This document shows, in pieces, positions 50,143-59,515 of a DNA stretch of 64,000 bases. Within the stretch, counting starts at the first letter, position 1. Each line of letters begins with the position of its first letter. A program made the position numbers and the translations under genes. A model generated the notes under the pieces. It did no database searches. It was not told the DNA's origin and saw nothing but the letters and a program-made list of their open reading frames with translations. Source of the stretch: Bacteroidales bacterium (GTDB lineage: Bacteria; Bacteroidota; Bacteroidia; Bacteroidales; Marinilabiliaceae); assembly GCA_024401395.1 (NCBI GenBank), contig JAKSLD010000019.1, forward strand, positions 1-64,000, written 5' to 3'.

Positions 50143-53100
50143 TTATTTTACAATTACCTTCTGCGACTTATCATTCATAACAACTATATACACACCTTTT
50201 TGAGAGATAGGAATGATGTTATACTTGCTGCTATTGTTGATCTTAGTCACTTCGCGACCCATAAGGTCGATAATGCTTATTGCACTACCTTCATCAGCTG
50301 AGCCAAGTTCTACAATAATGTTGCTTTGTGTAGTATACGCGATGAAACGTCGATTTGTTATAGTATTATCGATACTAGTTGCAGAACCTGTATTCTCTGT
50401 TTCTGAAACATCACTCTTTCTCAAAACGATACTGAAACGTTTAAGAGAAAGGTCTGAAGCAGAAAGATCATAAGAATCTGTGCTTAGATTGATCTCTGTC
50501 TGATCCTTGTGATCGATAAGTATGACATCATAATCATCAATGTACTCTGACAAATCAGCCGCAATAGTAACACTCTTTGTTCCCTTTGCAGATGTAACTG
50601 TCATAGGAATCTCGACACCTTCCATATCGGTGGCGGAAGGGTAGAGTGCGATAGCGTATTTGTTGTTAGAATTATGCTTGTGAATGTGAATCTGATTCAG
50701 CGATGAAGATGTGTATTTATGTGAGTCGATATCAGATACGCCAAGTATACCGTCTTCACGAAGAACCAAGACAGCCTGATCGTCCATAATGTCATTGCCA
50801 TCAGTCAATACATTCAAACGAATCACGCTCTTCAACGATTCAAGAGATGCTGATTTAAGGTGCGAATACTTGCTACCAGCTGGGATGCCACTTATAGAAT
50901 AATCGCCGGTAGTATTTACGTAGATGCAATAATCTTGGAAAGGTGCTATGTATTTAGCATCTTCTGTAGCATACTTAGGATCTACTTTATTGTCTTCATT
51001 TACCCTGCCGTGAGTAGTTGCTATATCCAACCCTGCATTGTAAGTCGCATAAGTATATTTGTCGCCACCTATATTGCGTCTTACCCAAACAGTCTTTCTC
51101 ATATTGTCGGACAATTCAGGAAGCAAACCACATCTCATGTCGCTATCCCAAGTCTTTGCAGTATATGGATATGGGTTAGACAGCCAGTTCCAGCCTTCAA
51201 CGCAATGCACAGGAATGTTTTCAGAGTTGTGGATAGTACCAATCTGTTTGATAGATACATCACCTGAACCATAAGGGCGCAAACCGACAGTACAACCTAC
51301 ATACTGAGGAACAGGGAATCTAGCCTCAGAGCGAGCAACGACAAAACTCAAAGTTGGGGCATTAAAATATGCCAGATAATCACCTCCGGTATTATAGCCC
51401 TCATTTATAGTCCCTTCAGCAGTCGCAGAACCCATATAATAAAGCATATCCTGCTTGACTGTGCGGTTTACTGTAATTCCCTTAGGCGATGCTCCACTGA
51501 TAACGAGATTAGGAGCTCCATTCACTGATGAGAATGCATCGCCATAGTTAACTGTAAATGTTCCCTGGTTTGTAATTGTGCCATTCACATTTACGGTGAT
51601 GTCAGCGGCCGGAATATTTACGGCAGCACTTGGATCAATATGAAGGTTATTGATATTGACATTACTGCTGATAGTAGGATAATGCTTCTTGATGAAAGCA
51701 ACTGCTGGAATCGTAATTGTTTCATCAGCCGCCTCCATATTTACTGGAGCTTTGCCCTTCTTCCAGTTTGAAGCTTTTGACCAATTTGAGTCAGTAGCTC
51801 CAGTCCATACATAACCAACAATAGTTGGGTATCTTAACCCAGGATCAGCGCCATAATGATACCACACCGTCTTATTGTTGACGCCATTCAGCAGATTTCT
51901 TACTGTACCATCTTTGAACTCATCAGCGGTTTTCTTTGTTTCACCACTACGAGTAGCCGTACCGAGGGTACGATTATAGTAGCAGTCGGTCAGTTTAGCG
52001 ATGGTAGGAGCGAAGGTATTGTAGTTAGTACTAGTGCTATTGTAGTTCGATGGTTGGTAATACACTATACTCTTTCGGATATATCCAGTGGCGCTCGGAT
52101 TGCCTACGATACCACTTACTTTTGTAATACCATCATTGAAACTACCTGCGAACCCACAATTTGATACGGACCATCCTGCAACTTTAGCGTTACCAATCAA
52201 TCCGCCGACAGTTGGTTTTCCGCCTTTTGTAGGTTTTGTTATTAATACGGTGCTGATACAACTCTCAAGTGTAAGAGGTTGATTGATATTGTCTGCTACT
52301 ATACTACCAACTGCATTATTTTTACCTTTCTCAGACTCAACAGTTCCCGCCACGAGGAGATTCTTTATTGTCGCGCTAGAGACGTAATCGAACAGAGGAG
52401 TACCCTGCAAGGTAATGGTATTATAGCCGCCATCGAATGTGCCAGCGTATGGGTGGGTAGCACTACCTACTGTCGTGGTAGTTCCTGCACTGAAATTACA
52501 TAGTACCTTTGCGTTATACATATTCCCAGCCTCAATTTCACCAGCGAAAGATCTGAGCTTGTCATCATTGTATATCAGATAATTTCCCTCAGAATCAAGG
52601 CTTATATCTCCGCAAATAGAACAATTGAAATCGCCAGCTGCGAAATCTACATCCTTATGATCTGGATAGTCAAACAACTCTGCACCAGTAAGGATAATGT
52701 TATTGTATGTAGAATGGTGGGTAGTTGGGGCACCAGGGCACTCTTTATGGTCATTCTTATACACCACCTTATTCTCGCCAGCATGTTCAGGGCAAGAGCA
52801 CTTTGCATGAACAGGGTTAGGCTCTGTGCCTATATTTTGATACCAAGGACCTGTTGTCTCCGAGGTACTACCATTTAGGAGGTGGCAGACTTCGCCAGAG
52901 GCGTATTGCTCTGGGGTTTTATCGGTGCTGTAGGAGTTGGTTAAGGTTACTGCATTTTCACTAGGTATAAATTGAGCGCCAGTAGCTTTTATTAAACTAA
53001 AGTTAGCGTAACTATCTTCTATGAGAATATTGGGACTGTTATATATCTTACATAAGAACCCATAACATGCAGATGTATTCCCCTTACCTTCTATCGTACC

Positions 53101-54555
53101 TATATATGCACATTTTTGGAATGTTATATTTTTATTAGTATAATAAACAAAACCTCCTATCAGTGCTGTAGAATTAGTTCCTGTAATAAAATTCATTTTA
53201 TTAATACAATTAATCAAGCGCGTATTATCACCAACATTACGATAAATATACGAACCACAATTAATATTTCCCGAAATACTACCGCTAAGGTTGAGATTTT
53301 GTATAACGGCATCAAGTGTCAAATCAAATAATCCATACGACATTTCATTTCTATTTATAGTAATCGTATGATTATTACCATCAAAAGTTCCTGAATAATT
53401 CCTAGTCACATTGTCAATATTACCACCCACCGTTCCGTTAAACTCAATACACTTTCTAAGATGTCCATTAATCGTTCTATTTCCCCCATTCACAGCATTA
53501 GCAAAGCGCTGCATATCTGCTGTTGAACGGATATACATATCAGTAGCTTTAGAATCTATTACCGCTAGGATTTCCTCCAAAGTTGGCTGTCTGTTAGGAT
53601 AATCTTTATTGATATTATTAGGCCATTCCTGGAATGGAGGATTATAGCTATTCTTTGTCGGTGTCCTCCCGTTAACTTTTCCAGCAAAGAAACAATTTCT
53701 AAGTTGGTTACTTCCATTTTTAGTAGTAACTACGCCTGTACTATGACTTGACCTATTGCCAACTAGTGGGTAAAAATAATTACCCTGTTTAGAGCCTTCA
53801 TCTGTAAGAGTCATCCCACTAGAATCATCTACATATACATAACTTTCATATATATGTCCACTTTTAACGAGACCTGCCAACCCGCCTATCTCTACTCGAT
53901 AGCTAGTATTATCTGTAGCTTTTGATGTCGATATGATATTACCAAGGAATCCACATTGCTCCATGTACAAAGTTCCTTTTTGGCTACATCCTATTATTCC
54001 TCCTAAGGAAACAAAATCTTGGGTGCCTTTCTCTTTAGTAGCTGTTATAACAACGCTACTCGTACAATTTTTAATATATCTTGTTTTGCCATCGAGATCG
54101 CTATCTCCTCCCACTATACTACCAACGTGCCACCACTGACCACTAATTGTCAATGTTCCATCAACATTAAGATTTTTAATAGTGGCATTGTCAACAAAGG
54201 CGAATAAACCGACACAGTCTAAAGCCGCATTTTGAAAATTAAAGCCTATGGTAATGGTGTATCCATCTCCATCAAAGACACCGTTGAAAGAACGAACACC
54301 TTTTTGGTTACCTATCATGTAACGATCTTGATCGTTATACATGCTGTAATCTATATCATTTATCAGTTTTCCCTCTATAGTTCCGTAACCATCATTAACT
54401 CTCAAAGCGTACCACAAGAGTTCTTCGGCAGTACCTATCAGATATGGATCTCCTGCTACACCATTTCCGGCAGGCTGGGTGCCTGTTTGGCCATACATGC
54501 CTAAAGGCATGAACATCATTACGATTAGTAATACAAAATATCTCATGTTTGTCAT
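50143..54555 (-). CDS. Very large GLUG-repeat surface protein with T9SS C-terminal domain
   Basis: About 1470 residues; I start at the ATG giving MTNMRYFVLLIVMMFMPLGMYGQ, a signal peptide, rather than a TTG 8 codons earlier. Long repeats of the GLUG type (YLIGTAEELLWYA, SFNGVFDGDGYTI, GLFAFVDNATIKNLNVDG, GSIVGG, GGLAG) recur in at least three blocks, each with a CSxxEHAG or CSICG cysteine pair between. A later region (about 955-1100) has a NWKKG block and AG-rich strands. The end (ISIIDLMGREV, GVYIVVMND, KVIVK) is a type A T9SS sorting domain. Likely an adhesin-like surface protein. Confidence 0.87.
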   Translation of the reverse strand: MTNMRYFVLLIVMMFMPLGMYGQTGTQPAGNGVAGDPYLIGTAEELLWYALRVNDGYGTIEGKLINDIDYSMYNDQDRYMIGNQKGVRSFNGVFDGDGYTITIGFNFQNAALDCVGLFAFVDNATIKNLNVDGTLTISGQWWHVGSIVGGDSDLDGKTRYIKNCTSSVVITATKEKGTQDFVSLGGIIGCSQKGTLYMEQCGFLGNIISTSKATDNTSYRVEIGGLAGLVKSGHIYESYVYVDDSSGMTLTDEGSKQGNYFYPLVGNRSSHSTGVVTTKNGSNQLRNCFFAGKVNGRTPTKNSYNPPFQEWPNNINKDYPNRQPTLEEILAVIDSKATDMYIRSTADMQRFANAVNGGNRTINGHLRKCIEFNGTVGGNIDNVTRNYSGTFDGNNHTITINRNEMSYGLFDLTLDAVIQNLNLSGSISGNINCGSYIYRNVGDNTRLINCINKMNFITGTNSTALIGGFVYYTNKNITFQKCAYIGTIEGKGNTSACYGFLCKIYNSPNILIEDSYANFSLIKATGAQFIPSENAVTLTNSYSTDKTPEQYASGEVCHLLNGSTSETTGPWYQNIGTEPNPVHAKCSCPEHAGENKVVYKNDHKECPGAPTTHHSTYNNIILTGAELFDYPDHKDVDFAAGDFNCSICGDISLDSEGNYLIYNDDKLRSFAGEIEAGNMYNAKVLCNFSAGTTTTVGSATHPYAGTFDGGYNTITLQGTPLFDYVSSATIKNLLVAGTVESEKGKNNAVGSIVADNINQPLTLESCISTVLITKPTKGGKPTVGGLIGNAKVAGWSVSNCGFAGSFNDGITKVSGIVGNPSATGYIRKSIVYYQPSNYNSTSTNYNTFAPTIAKLTDCYYNRTLGTATRSGETKKTADEFKDGTVRNLLNGVNNKTVWYHYGADPGLRYPTIVGYVWTGATDSNWSKASNWKKGKAPVNMEAADETITIPAVAFIKKHYPTISSNVNINNLHIDPSAAVNIPAADITVNVNGTITNQGTFTVNYGDAFSSVNGAPNLVISGASPKGITVNRTVKQDMLYYMGSATAEGTINEGYNTGGDYLAYFNAPTLSFVVARSEARFPVPQYVGCTVGLRPYGSGDVSIKQIGTIHNSENIPVHCVEGWNWLSNPYPYTAKTWDSDMRCGLLPELSDNMRKTVWVRRNIGGDKYTYATYNAGLDIATTHGRVNEDNKVDPKYATEDAKYIAPFQDYCIYVNTTGDYSISGIPAGSKYSHLKSASLESLKSVIRLNVLTDGNDIMDDQAVLVLREDGILGVSDIDSHKYTSSSLNQIHIHKHNSNNKYAIALYPSATDMEGVEIPMTVTSAKGTKSVTIAADLSEYIDDYDVILIDHKDQTEINLSTDSYDLSASDLSLKRFSIVLRKSDVSETENTGSATSIDNTITNRRFIAYTTQSNIIVELGSADEGSAISIIDLMGREVTKINNSSKYNIIPISQKGVYIVVMNDKSQKVIVK

Positions 54556-54877
54556 ATTTCTCAGTATTTGTAATTTCAATACGTTGTGATATTACCTAGT
54601 AATATTCTTGTCATGTTACGCAGCGTCTGTGCGTTAGGTTATAGGGAGCGTGTTTTATTTTAGTATTTTAACATTGGGGATAGTTTATATGGATTCGGCG
54701 ATTTTTGCACTTGTGGATCTTTATCACAAAGAAGAGGTACGGCTCTTTCATATAACTCTACAATCTAACGTGTAGATTCCTACAATAATACAACATCAAA
54801 CATATCCATTCAACAATTCTGGAATGTTTGCGACCATACTTTCCCCAGTAATGCCAAAGCCTATCCCCCTACAAACA

Positions 54878-54921
54878 CATACGCACATCATACGATCATC
54901 ATACGCACGTCATACGCACAA
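54878..54921. repeat. 11-bp-period array, four units (locus H)
   Basis: CATACGCACAT, CATACGATCAT, CATACGCACGT, CATACGCACAA at 54878, 54889, 54900 and 54911. On the minus strand the units read TGTGCGTATG, like locus F (AGCATGTGTGT). No GTTCATCGCAG tail is seen. Confidence 0.75.
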
Positions 54922-55408
54922 GCATAATTTTCCGTGCCTTCGCTGCTATCTATATATAAGAGTCGGCATTATGCAAAACGAAACAATCAACAGTCAAGGG
55001 TGGGTGGCAATGCCCGGAATACCTGGGTGCCGTTGAAACAGAATATGCAGAGGCGGATATACGAAGCATTCCCGTATAATGAAACTTTTTACTTCGCGTT
55101 TTAAATGAAATTGCCGTAAAGAAGAGGGGTAAAACCGTAACCATTTATTGAAATAGTCCATAAAATCAACTAATTTTGTGAGACTATTGCCTCTTTGGGG
55201 GCTTTATTAACAGGTGTTGAAAGGCACTTTTTGTTCTGAGAGAGTTGTAACTACCTATGGGTTAGATGATTATGGGACCTATGGGGAGTTGGAGTGTTGT
55301 TTTTTGCTGGTTGCTTGCATACTGATTGATACAGATTTATATATACAGATTATTTTGAATGAATTTTCAACAAGCACGCAAACGGATAAATGCGATAATA
55401 ATCTTCCG

Positions 55409-55438
55409 TATTAATCCGTAAAAATCCGTATGAGGGAA
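55409..55438 (+). repeat. 10-bp-period ATCCGT array upstream of the 143-aa gene
   Basis: CTTCCGTATT, AATCCGTAAA, AATCCGTATG in register at 10-bp steps, then AGGGAAAAATAA and the ATG at 55453. The unit is the inverse of the ACGGATT unit found on the other side of the gene. Confidence 0.7.
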
Positions 55439-55452
55439 AAATAAAAACAACA

Positions 55453-55884
55453 ATGACATCATTAGATCGAGAGCAACATAACCAGCAGATGGCGGATATG
55501 GCATCATTTGATGAGGAGATGCCATCTGTAGGTATATTCTGGTATGATGAGCAGGAACATTCTTTGTTTGGAGTATATAAAGAGCAAGTAACGCCCAAGA
55601 AGATAGAAGAAGTGGCTACGCTGGGACTTCCTTTTATTAATCATCCATCCATACATCATCGCGTATGGAACAACAATAATAATTTAAAAGGTGATTATAC
55701 TCAGATTCCTCGTGGTCGTGTGAGTTGGAATATTGATAAATTCATAGTGTTTGTCGGCAAATGGGCAGATCCTATCCAAGACGAGCTCACAACGCTGATT
55801 GAAGAAACCTTCCATCTCCCATACTTTGAGTTCGTGTATGATGAGCATTGGGACCTGGGGCATGGATGGTCTGGGGATTTTTAG
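55453..55884 (+). CDS. Protein of unknown function, 143 aa
   Basis: Starts MTSLDREQHNQQMADM. No signal peptide. Blocks such as VGIFWYDEQEHSLFGVYKEQV, PFINHPSIHHRVW, PRGRVSWNIDKFIVFVG and the W/G-rich end WDLGHGWSGDF make it a compact soluble protein. Sequences of this look are scattered in Bacteroidales accessory regions, and I do not know a function. The gene sits alone between two 10-bp-period repeat arrays in opposite orientation, which suggests a mobile or recombining unit. Confidence 0.7.
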   Translation: MTSLDREQHNQQMADMASFDEEMPSVGIFWYDEQEHSLFGVYKEQVTPKKIEEVATLGLPFINHPSIHHRVWNNNNNLKGDYTQIPRGRVSWNIDKFIVFVGKWADPIQDELTTLIEETFHLPYFEFVYDEHWDLGHGWSGDF

Positions 55885-56010
55885 GCTCACGGGGATTTTT
55901 GGGGGCTCACGCAGATTTAAGGGATTCTAGGGATTTTGTGGGAGTTCATACGGATTGATACGAATTAATACGGATTACCACGGATTTGTAGGAATAGATG
56001 GGTAGGAATA
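55884..56010 (+). repeat. 10-bp-period degenerate array, about 12 units
   Basis: From the last base of the 143-aa gene onward, GGCTCAC recurs 20 bp apart (55884, 55904), then GGGATTCTAG, GGATTTTGTG, GGAGTTCATA, CGGATTGATA, CGAATTAATA, CGGATTACCA, CGGATTTGTA, GGAATAGATG, GGTAGGAATA follow in exact 10-bp steps (55921-56010). It lies directly upstream of the epimerase gene of the capsule locus. Confidence 0.75.
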
Positions 56011-56034
56011 TATATAATCCGTGAGAGGGAAGTG

Positions 56035-56042
56035 TAATTTTG
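56035..56042 (+). promoter_or_regulatory. TAATTTTG -7 box before the capsule locus
   Basis: Full TAnnTTTG match 29 bp before the epimerase ATG at 56071; the -33 element is not clear because the array sequence occupies that place. Confidence 0.45.
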
Positions 56043-56070
56043 AGTGTGGGTTTATGAGAGTAATCAATAT

Positions 56071-57120
56071 ATGATGAAATATATACTAATAACAGGAGCT
56101 GCGGGCTTTATCGGGTCGAATTTGGTAAAGAGGGTCTTAAACGATGATCCGGAGGTTCATGTAGTGGGAATTGACAATCTCAGTGATTATTACGATGTGT
56201 CTATTAAGCAGTATCGGTTGAATGAGTTGTCGAAGTTCGGGGAGAGGTTTGTTTTTATCAAGGGTAGCATAGCGGATAAGTCGTTGATAGAAGAGGTTTT
56301 TACAAAATACAAGCCAGAGATTGTAGTCAACCTTGCTGCTCAAGCGGGTGTCAGGTATTCGATTACCAATCCTGATGCTTATATTGAGGCAAACATTCTA
56401 GGTTTCTATAATATTTTGGAAGCGTGTCGCCACAGTTATGACAATGGAGCCAGTGGGGTAAAGCATCTGGTATATGCTTCGTCGTCCAGTGTCTATGGAA
56501 CCAACAAGAAGGTGCCGTATTCTGTAGAAGACAAGGTTGACAATCCAGTAAGTCTTTATGCGGCTACGAAGAAGAGCAATGAGCTTATGGCGCATGCTTA
56601 CAGTAAGTTGTATAATATACCATCGACGGGTTTGCGCTTCTTTACAGTGTACGGACCAGCTGGTCGACCTGACATGGCCTACTTCGGTTTTACCAACAAG
56701 CTCATTAAAGGTGAGAAGATACAGATCTTCAACTATGGCAACTGCAAGCGTGACTTTACATACGTAGATGATATCGTAGAGGGCGTTACCAGAGTGATGG
56801 CGAAGGCGCCAGAGAGAGTGACAGGTGAAGATGGGCTTCCGATCCCACCATACAAGGTTTACAATATCGGTAATAATCAGCCAGAGAATCTGCTAGACTT
56901 CGTGCAGATATTACAAGAGGAGTTGATTCGTGCTGGGGTATTGCCTGCTGATTATGATTTTGAGGCGCACAAAGAGTTGGTTCCTATGCAGGCAGGCGAT
57001 GTGCCTGTGACATACGCGGATACTAGTGCGTTGGAAAGGGATTTTGGGTTCAAGCCAGCTACGCCGTTGAGAGAGGGACTGAGGAGGTTTGCGGAGTGGT
57101 ATAAGGGGTTTTACTGCTAA
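56071..57120 (+). CDS. NAD-dependent epimerase, UDP-glucuronate 4-epimerase type
   Basis: SDR-extended sugar epimerase of 349 residues from the ATG giving MMKYILITGAAGFIGSN (start placed 9 codons inside a GTG). NAD site GAAGFIG near 9-15, VVNLAAQAGVRYS near 94, YASSSSVYGTNKKVPYS with the catalytic Ser, YAATKKSNELMAH (YxxxK) and the LRFFTVYGPAGRPDMAYFGFTNKL substrate loop. This pattern is that of UDP-GlcA 4-epimerases (CapI/Cap1J). It heads the surface-polysaccharide locus. Confidence 0.9.
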   Translation: MMKYILITGAAGFIGSNLVKRVLNDDPEVHVVGIDNLSDYYDVSIKQYRLNELSKFGERFVFIKGSIADKSLIEEVFTKYKPEIVVNLAAQAGVRYSITNPDAYIEANILGFYNILEACRHSYDNGASGVKHLVYASSSSVYGTNKKVPYSVEDKVDNPVSLYAATKKSNELMAHAYSKLYNIPSTGLRFFTVYGPAGRPDMAYFGFTNKLIKGEKIQIFNYGNCKRDFTYVDDIVEGVTRVMAKAPERVTGEDGLPIPPYKVYNIGNNQPENLLDFVQILQEELIRAGVLPADYDFEAHKELVPMQAGDVPVTYADTSALERDFGFKPATPLREGLRRFAEWYKGFYC

Positions 57121-57167
57121 GCGTAGCTTATTTATAATTATAGAATAATAATAAAACAGATAAAGAT

Positions 57168-58214
57168 ATGTCAATTTTTGCGGGTAAAACCCTTATGATT
57201 ACAGGAGGCACAGGTAGCTTCGGCAATGCAGTGCTTAACCGTTTTCTCCGCACAGATATTGCAGAGATACGTATTTTCTCTCGTGACGAGAAAAAACAGG
57301 ATGACATGCGTCACCTCTACCAGGTGAAGTACCCTGATGTGGCTAACAAGATAAAGTTCTTCATAGGAGATGTCCGTGATCTGCAGAGCTGCCGTAATGC
57401 AATGCCTGGCGTTGACTATATTTTCCATGCAGCAGCTCTTAAGCAGGTGCCTAGCTGTGAATTCTTCCCAATGGAAGCTGTAAGAACAAACGTAATCGGT
57501 ACGGACAATGTATTGACAGCTGCTATTGAGGCGAAAGTTGGTGCGGTAATCTGTCTCTCAACAGACAAGGCTGCATATCCAATCAATGCTATGGGAATAA
57601 CCAAAGCTATCGAGGAGAAGATAGCAGTTGCTAAAAGTCGATATTCTGGTGATACAAAGATATGCTGTACACGATATGGTAATGTAATGTGTTCTCGTGG
57701 TTCTGTTATTCCTTTGTGGATAGACCAGATACGCAAGGGCAATCCTATCACATTAACAGAGCCAAAGATGACACGCTTCATAATGTCGCTCGAGGAGGCT
57801 GTTGACCTCGTTCTCTTTGCTTTTGAGCATGGTCAGAATGGAGATATTCTTGTACAGAAGGCTCCAGCTTGTACAATTCAGACACAGGCAGAAGCAGTAT
57901 GCGAGCTCTTTGGCGGTAAGAAAGAAGATATCAAGGTGATTGGTATTCGTCACGGTGAGAAAATGTACGAGACACTTTTGACAAACGAGGAGTGTGCGAA
58001 GGCTGAGGATATGGGTAATTTCTATCGCGTGCCTGCCGATAATCGTACACTTAACTATGATAAGTTCTTTACAGAGGGTGATGCCAAGCGAGTGACATTG
58101 ACAGAGTTCAATTCTGACAATACGAAGAGGCTCAACTTAGAAGAGACAAAGGCTAAGATAGAAGCATTGGAGTATATACAGAATGAGTTGAAGGGGATAC
58201 CTAATATTCAGTAA
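57168..58214 (+). CDS. capE: UDP-N-acetylglucosamine 4,6-dehydratase, CapE type
   Basis: The inverting UDP-GlcNAc 4,6-dehydratase/5-epimerase makes the first keto-sugar toward UDP-L-FucNAc. NAD site GGTGSFGNAVL near 13-23, FSRDEKKQDDMR, FHAAALKQVPSCEFFP, CLSTDKAAYPINAMGITKAIEEK with the MxxxK catalytic pair, RYGNVMCSRGSVIP and TRFIMSLEEAVDLV. Length 348 is normal. Followed by capF and capG homologues, so the whole pathway is present in order. Confidence 0.9.
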   Translation: MSIFAGKTLMITGGTGSFGNAVLNRFLRTDIAEIRIFSRDEKKQDDMRHLYQVKYPDVANKIKFFIGDVRDLQSCRNAMPGVDYIFHAAALKQVPSCEFFPMEAVRTNVIGTDNVLTAAIEAKVGAVICLSTDKAAYPINAMGITKAIEEKIAVAKSRYSGDTKICCTRYGNVMCSRGSVIPLWIDQIRKGNPITLTEPKMTRFIMSLEEAVDLVLFAFEHGQNGDILVQKAPACTIQTQAEAVCELFGGKKEDIKVIGIRHGEKMYETLLTNEECAKAEDMGNFYRVPADNRTLNYDKFFTEGDAKRVTLTEFNSDNTKRLNLEETKAKIEALEYIQNELKGIPNIQ

Positions 58215-58222
58215 GTCGGTCA

Positions 58223-58249
58223 ACGAATTTGACGGATTTGACGAATTGG
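58223..58249 (+). repeat. 9-bp-period array between capE and capF
   Basis: ACGAATTTG, ACGGATTTG, ACGAATTGG in exact 9-bp steps, then an ATCCGTGGAATTCGT motif at about 58272-58286. It carries the same ACGGATT core as the 10-bp arrays around the 143-aa gene. Confidence 0.6.
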
Positions 58250-58305
58250 CATTGTGTCGGTTTCTGTATTATCCGTGGAATTCGTAGACGAACAAAGATG
58301 ACAAT

Positions 58306-59514
58306 ATGAAGATATTAGTTACTGGAGCAAAGGGGTTCGTGGGGAAGAACCTTGTGGCTCAGTTGAGGAATATTCAAGAGGGGAAAGCGAAGTGCTATGG
58401 TACTTTGACGGTCTCTGAGGTATATGAGTATGATGTAGATTCGACTTCGGAGCAGCTGGATGCATATTGTAAAGATGCAGATTTCGTGTTCAACCTGGCA
58501 GGTGTGAATCGTCCACAGAATACAGAAGAGTTCATGCAAGGTAATTTTGGTTTTGCATCTACTTTACTCGATACCCTAAAGAAGCATGGCAATACATGTC
58601 CAGTGATGCTGTCGTCTAGTATTCAGGCGACTCTTGCTGGCCGATTCGGCACATCTGAATATGGAAAGAGCAAGAAGGCTGGTGAGGAGCTATTCTTTGA
58701 GTACTCAAAAGAGACAGGCGCCAAGGTGCTGGTATACCGGTTCCCGAATCTCTATGGCAAGTGGTGCCGACCAAACTACAATTCGGCTGTAGCTACATTC
58801 TGCAATAATATTGCAAACGACCTGCCCATCACAGTAAACGATCCATCTGTAGATATGGAGCTTCTCTATATAGATGATCTTGTAGAGGAGATGATAGATG
58901 CTTTGAAGGGCAATGAGCACCACTGTGAGTTTGATGGAGTAGAAACAGTGATGAAGTCAGACGGAAGATACTGTGCAGCACCAATCACACATCATGTAAA
59001 GCTTGGTGAGATTGTAGATTTGCTATATAAGTTCGCTGAGATGCCTAAAACCCTGATGATTCCAGAGATAGCTTCTGATTCATTTGCCAAGCGCTTATAC
59101 AGCACGTTCCTTTCATACTTGCCTAAGGAGAAAGCAATCTTCGACCTTAAGATGAATGTGGACAACAGAGGATCATTTACAGAACTCGTCCACACACTAA
59201 AGTGCGGACAGGTTTCCATAAATATATCTAAGCCAGGTATCACCAAAGGGCAGCATTGGCATCACACGAAGTGGGAGCAGTTTATTGTTGTCTCTGGTCA
59301 TGGCTTGATACAGATGCGCAAGGAAGGAACAGATGAAGTAATAAACTATGAAGTGTCTGGTGAGAAGATACAAAGTGTGATAATGCTTCCAGGCTATACA
59401 CACAATATCATAAACCTGAGTGATACGCAGGATTTGGTTACAGTTATGTACTGTAACGAGATTTTTGATTCTAATCGTCCAGATACATTTTTTGATCCAG
59501 TAGAAAACAAATAG
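58306..59514 (+). CDS. capF: CapF-type reductase with C-terminal cupin
   Basis: Bifunctional enzyme of UDP-L-FucNAc synthesis. SDR domain (about 1-250): TGAKGFVGKNL near 6-16, FNLAGVNRPQ, SSIQATLAGRFGTSEYGKSKKAGEELF (residues about 103-130) and RFPNLYGKWCRPNYNS. Cupin domain (about 290-395): GITKGQHWHHTKWEQFIVVSG with the metal His residues, and PGYTHNIINLSD. It catalyses C3 epimerisation and NADPH reduction of the CapE product. It ends 1 bp before the epimerase gene. Confidence 0.92.
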   Translation: MKILVTGAKGFVGKNLVAQLRNIQEGKAKCYGTLTVSEVYEYDVDSTSEQLDAYCKDADFVFNLAGVNRPQNTEEFMQGNFGFASTLLDTLKKHGNTCPVMLSSSIQATLAGRFGTSEYGKSKKAGEELFFEYSKETGAKVLVYRFPNLYGKWCRPNYNSAVATFCNNIANDLPITVNDPSVDMELLYIDDLVEEMIDALKGNEHHCEFDGVETVMKSDGRYCAAPITHHVKLGEIVDLLYKFAEMPKTLMIPEIASDSFAKRLYSTFLSYLPKEKAIFDLKMNVDNRGSFTELVHTLKCGQVSINISKPGITKGQHWHHTKWEQFIVVSGHGLIQMRKEGTDEVINYEVSGEKIQSVIMLPGYTHNIINLSDTQDLVTVMYCNEIFDSNRPDTFFDPVENK

Positions 59515-59515
59515 T

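Larger units (their letters stand above)
54556..55452. other. Long intergenic region with repeat arrays
   Basis: About 900 bp without a convincing gene. It includes a hairpin with 7-bp arms near 54590-54608, a single GTTAGGTTATAGGGAGCGTG unit resembling locus E (54632-54651), repeat locus H (54878-54921) and a 10-bp array of ATCCGT type just before the 143-aa gene (55409-55438). A 66-codon frame at 55214-55414 has no family features and is probably spurious. Confidence 0.55.

Noticed and set aside
54878-54921. CRISPR-like array
   Set aside because: Units are 11 bp without spacers and without cas genes; it belongs to the short-period arrays.
55214-55414. 66-codon ORF upstream of the 143-aa gene
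   Set aside because: No recognisable features, no promoter or ribosome-binding context, and it overlaps repeat-containing sequence.
55884-56070. Invertible capsule promoter or UpxY-type regulator at the start of the polysaccharide locus
   Set aside because: No pair of inverted repeats flanking a promoter, no invertase and no NusG-like upxY/upxZ genes are present in the window.
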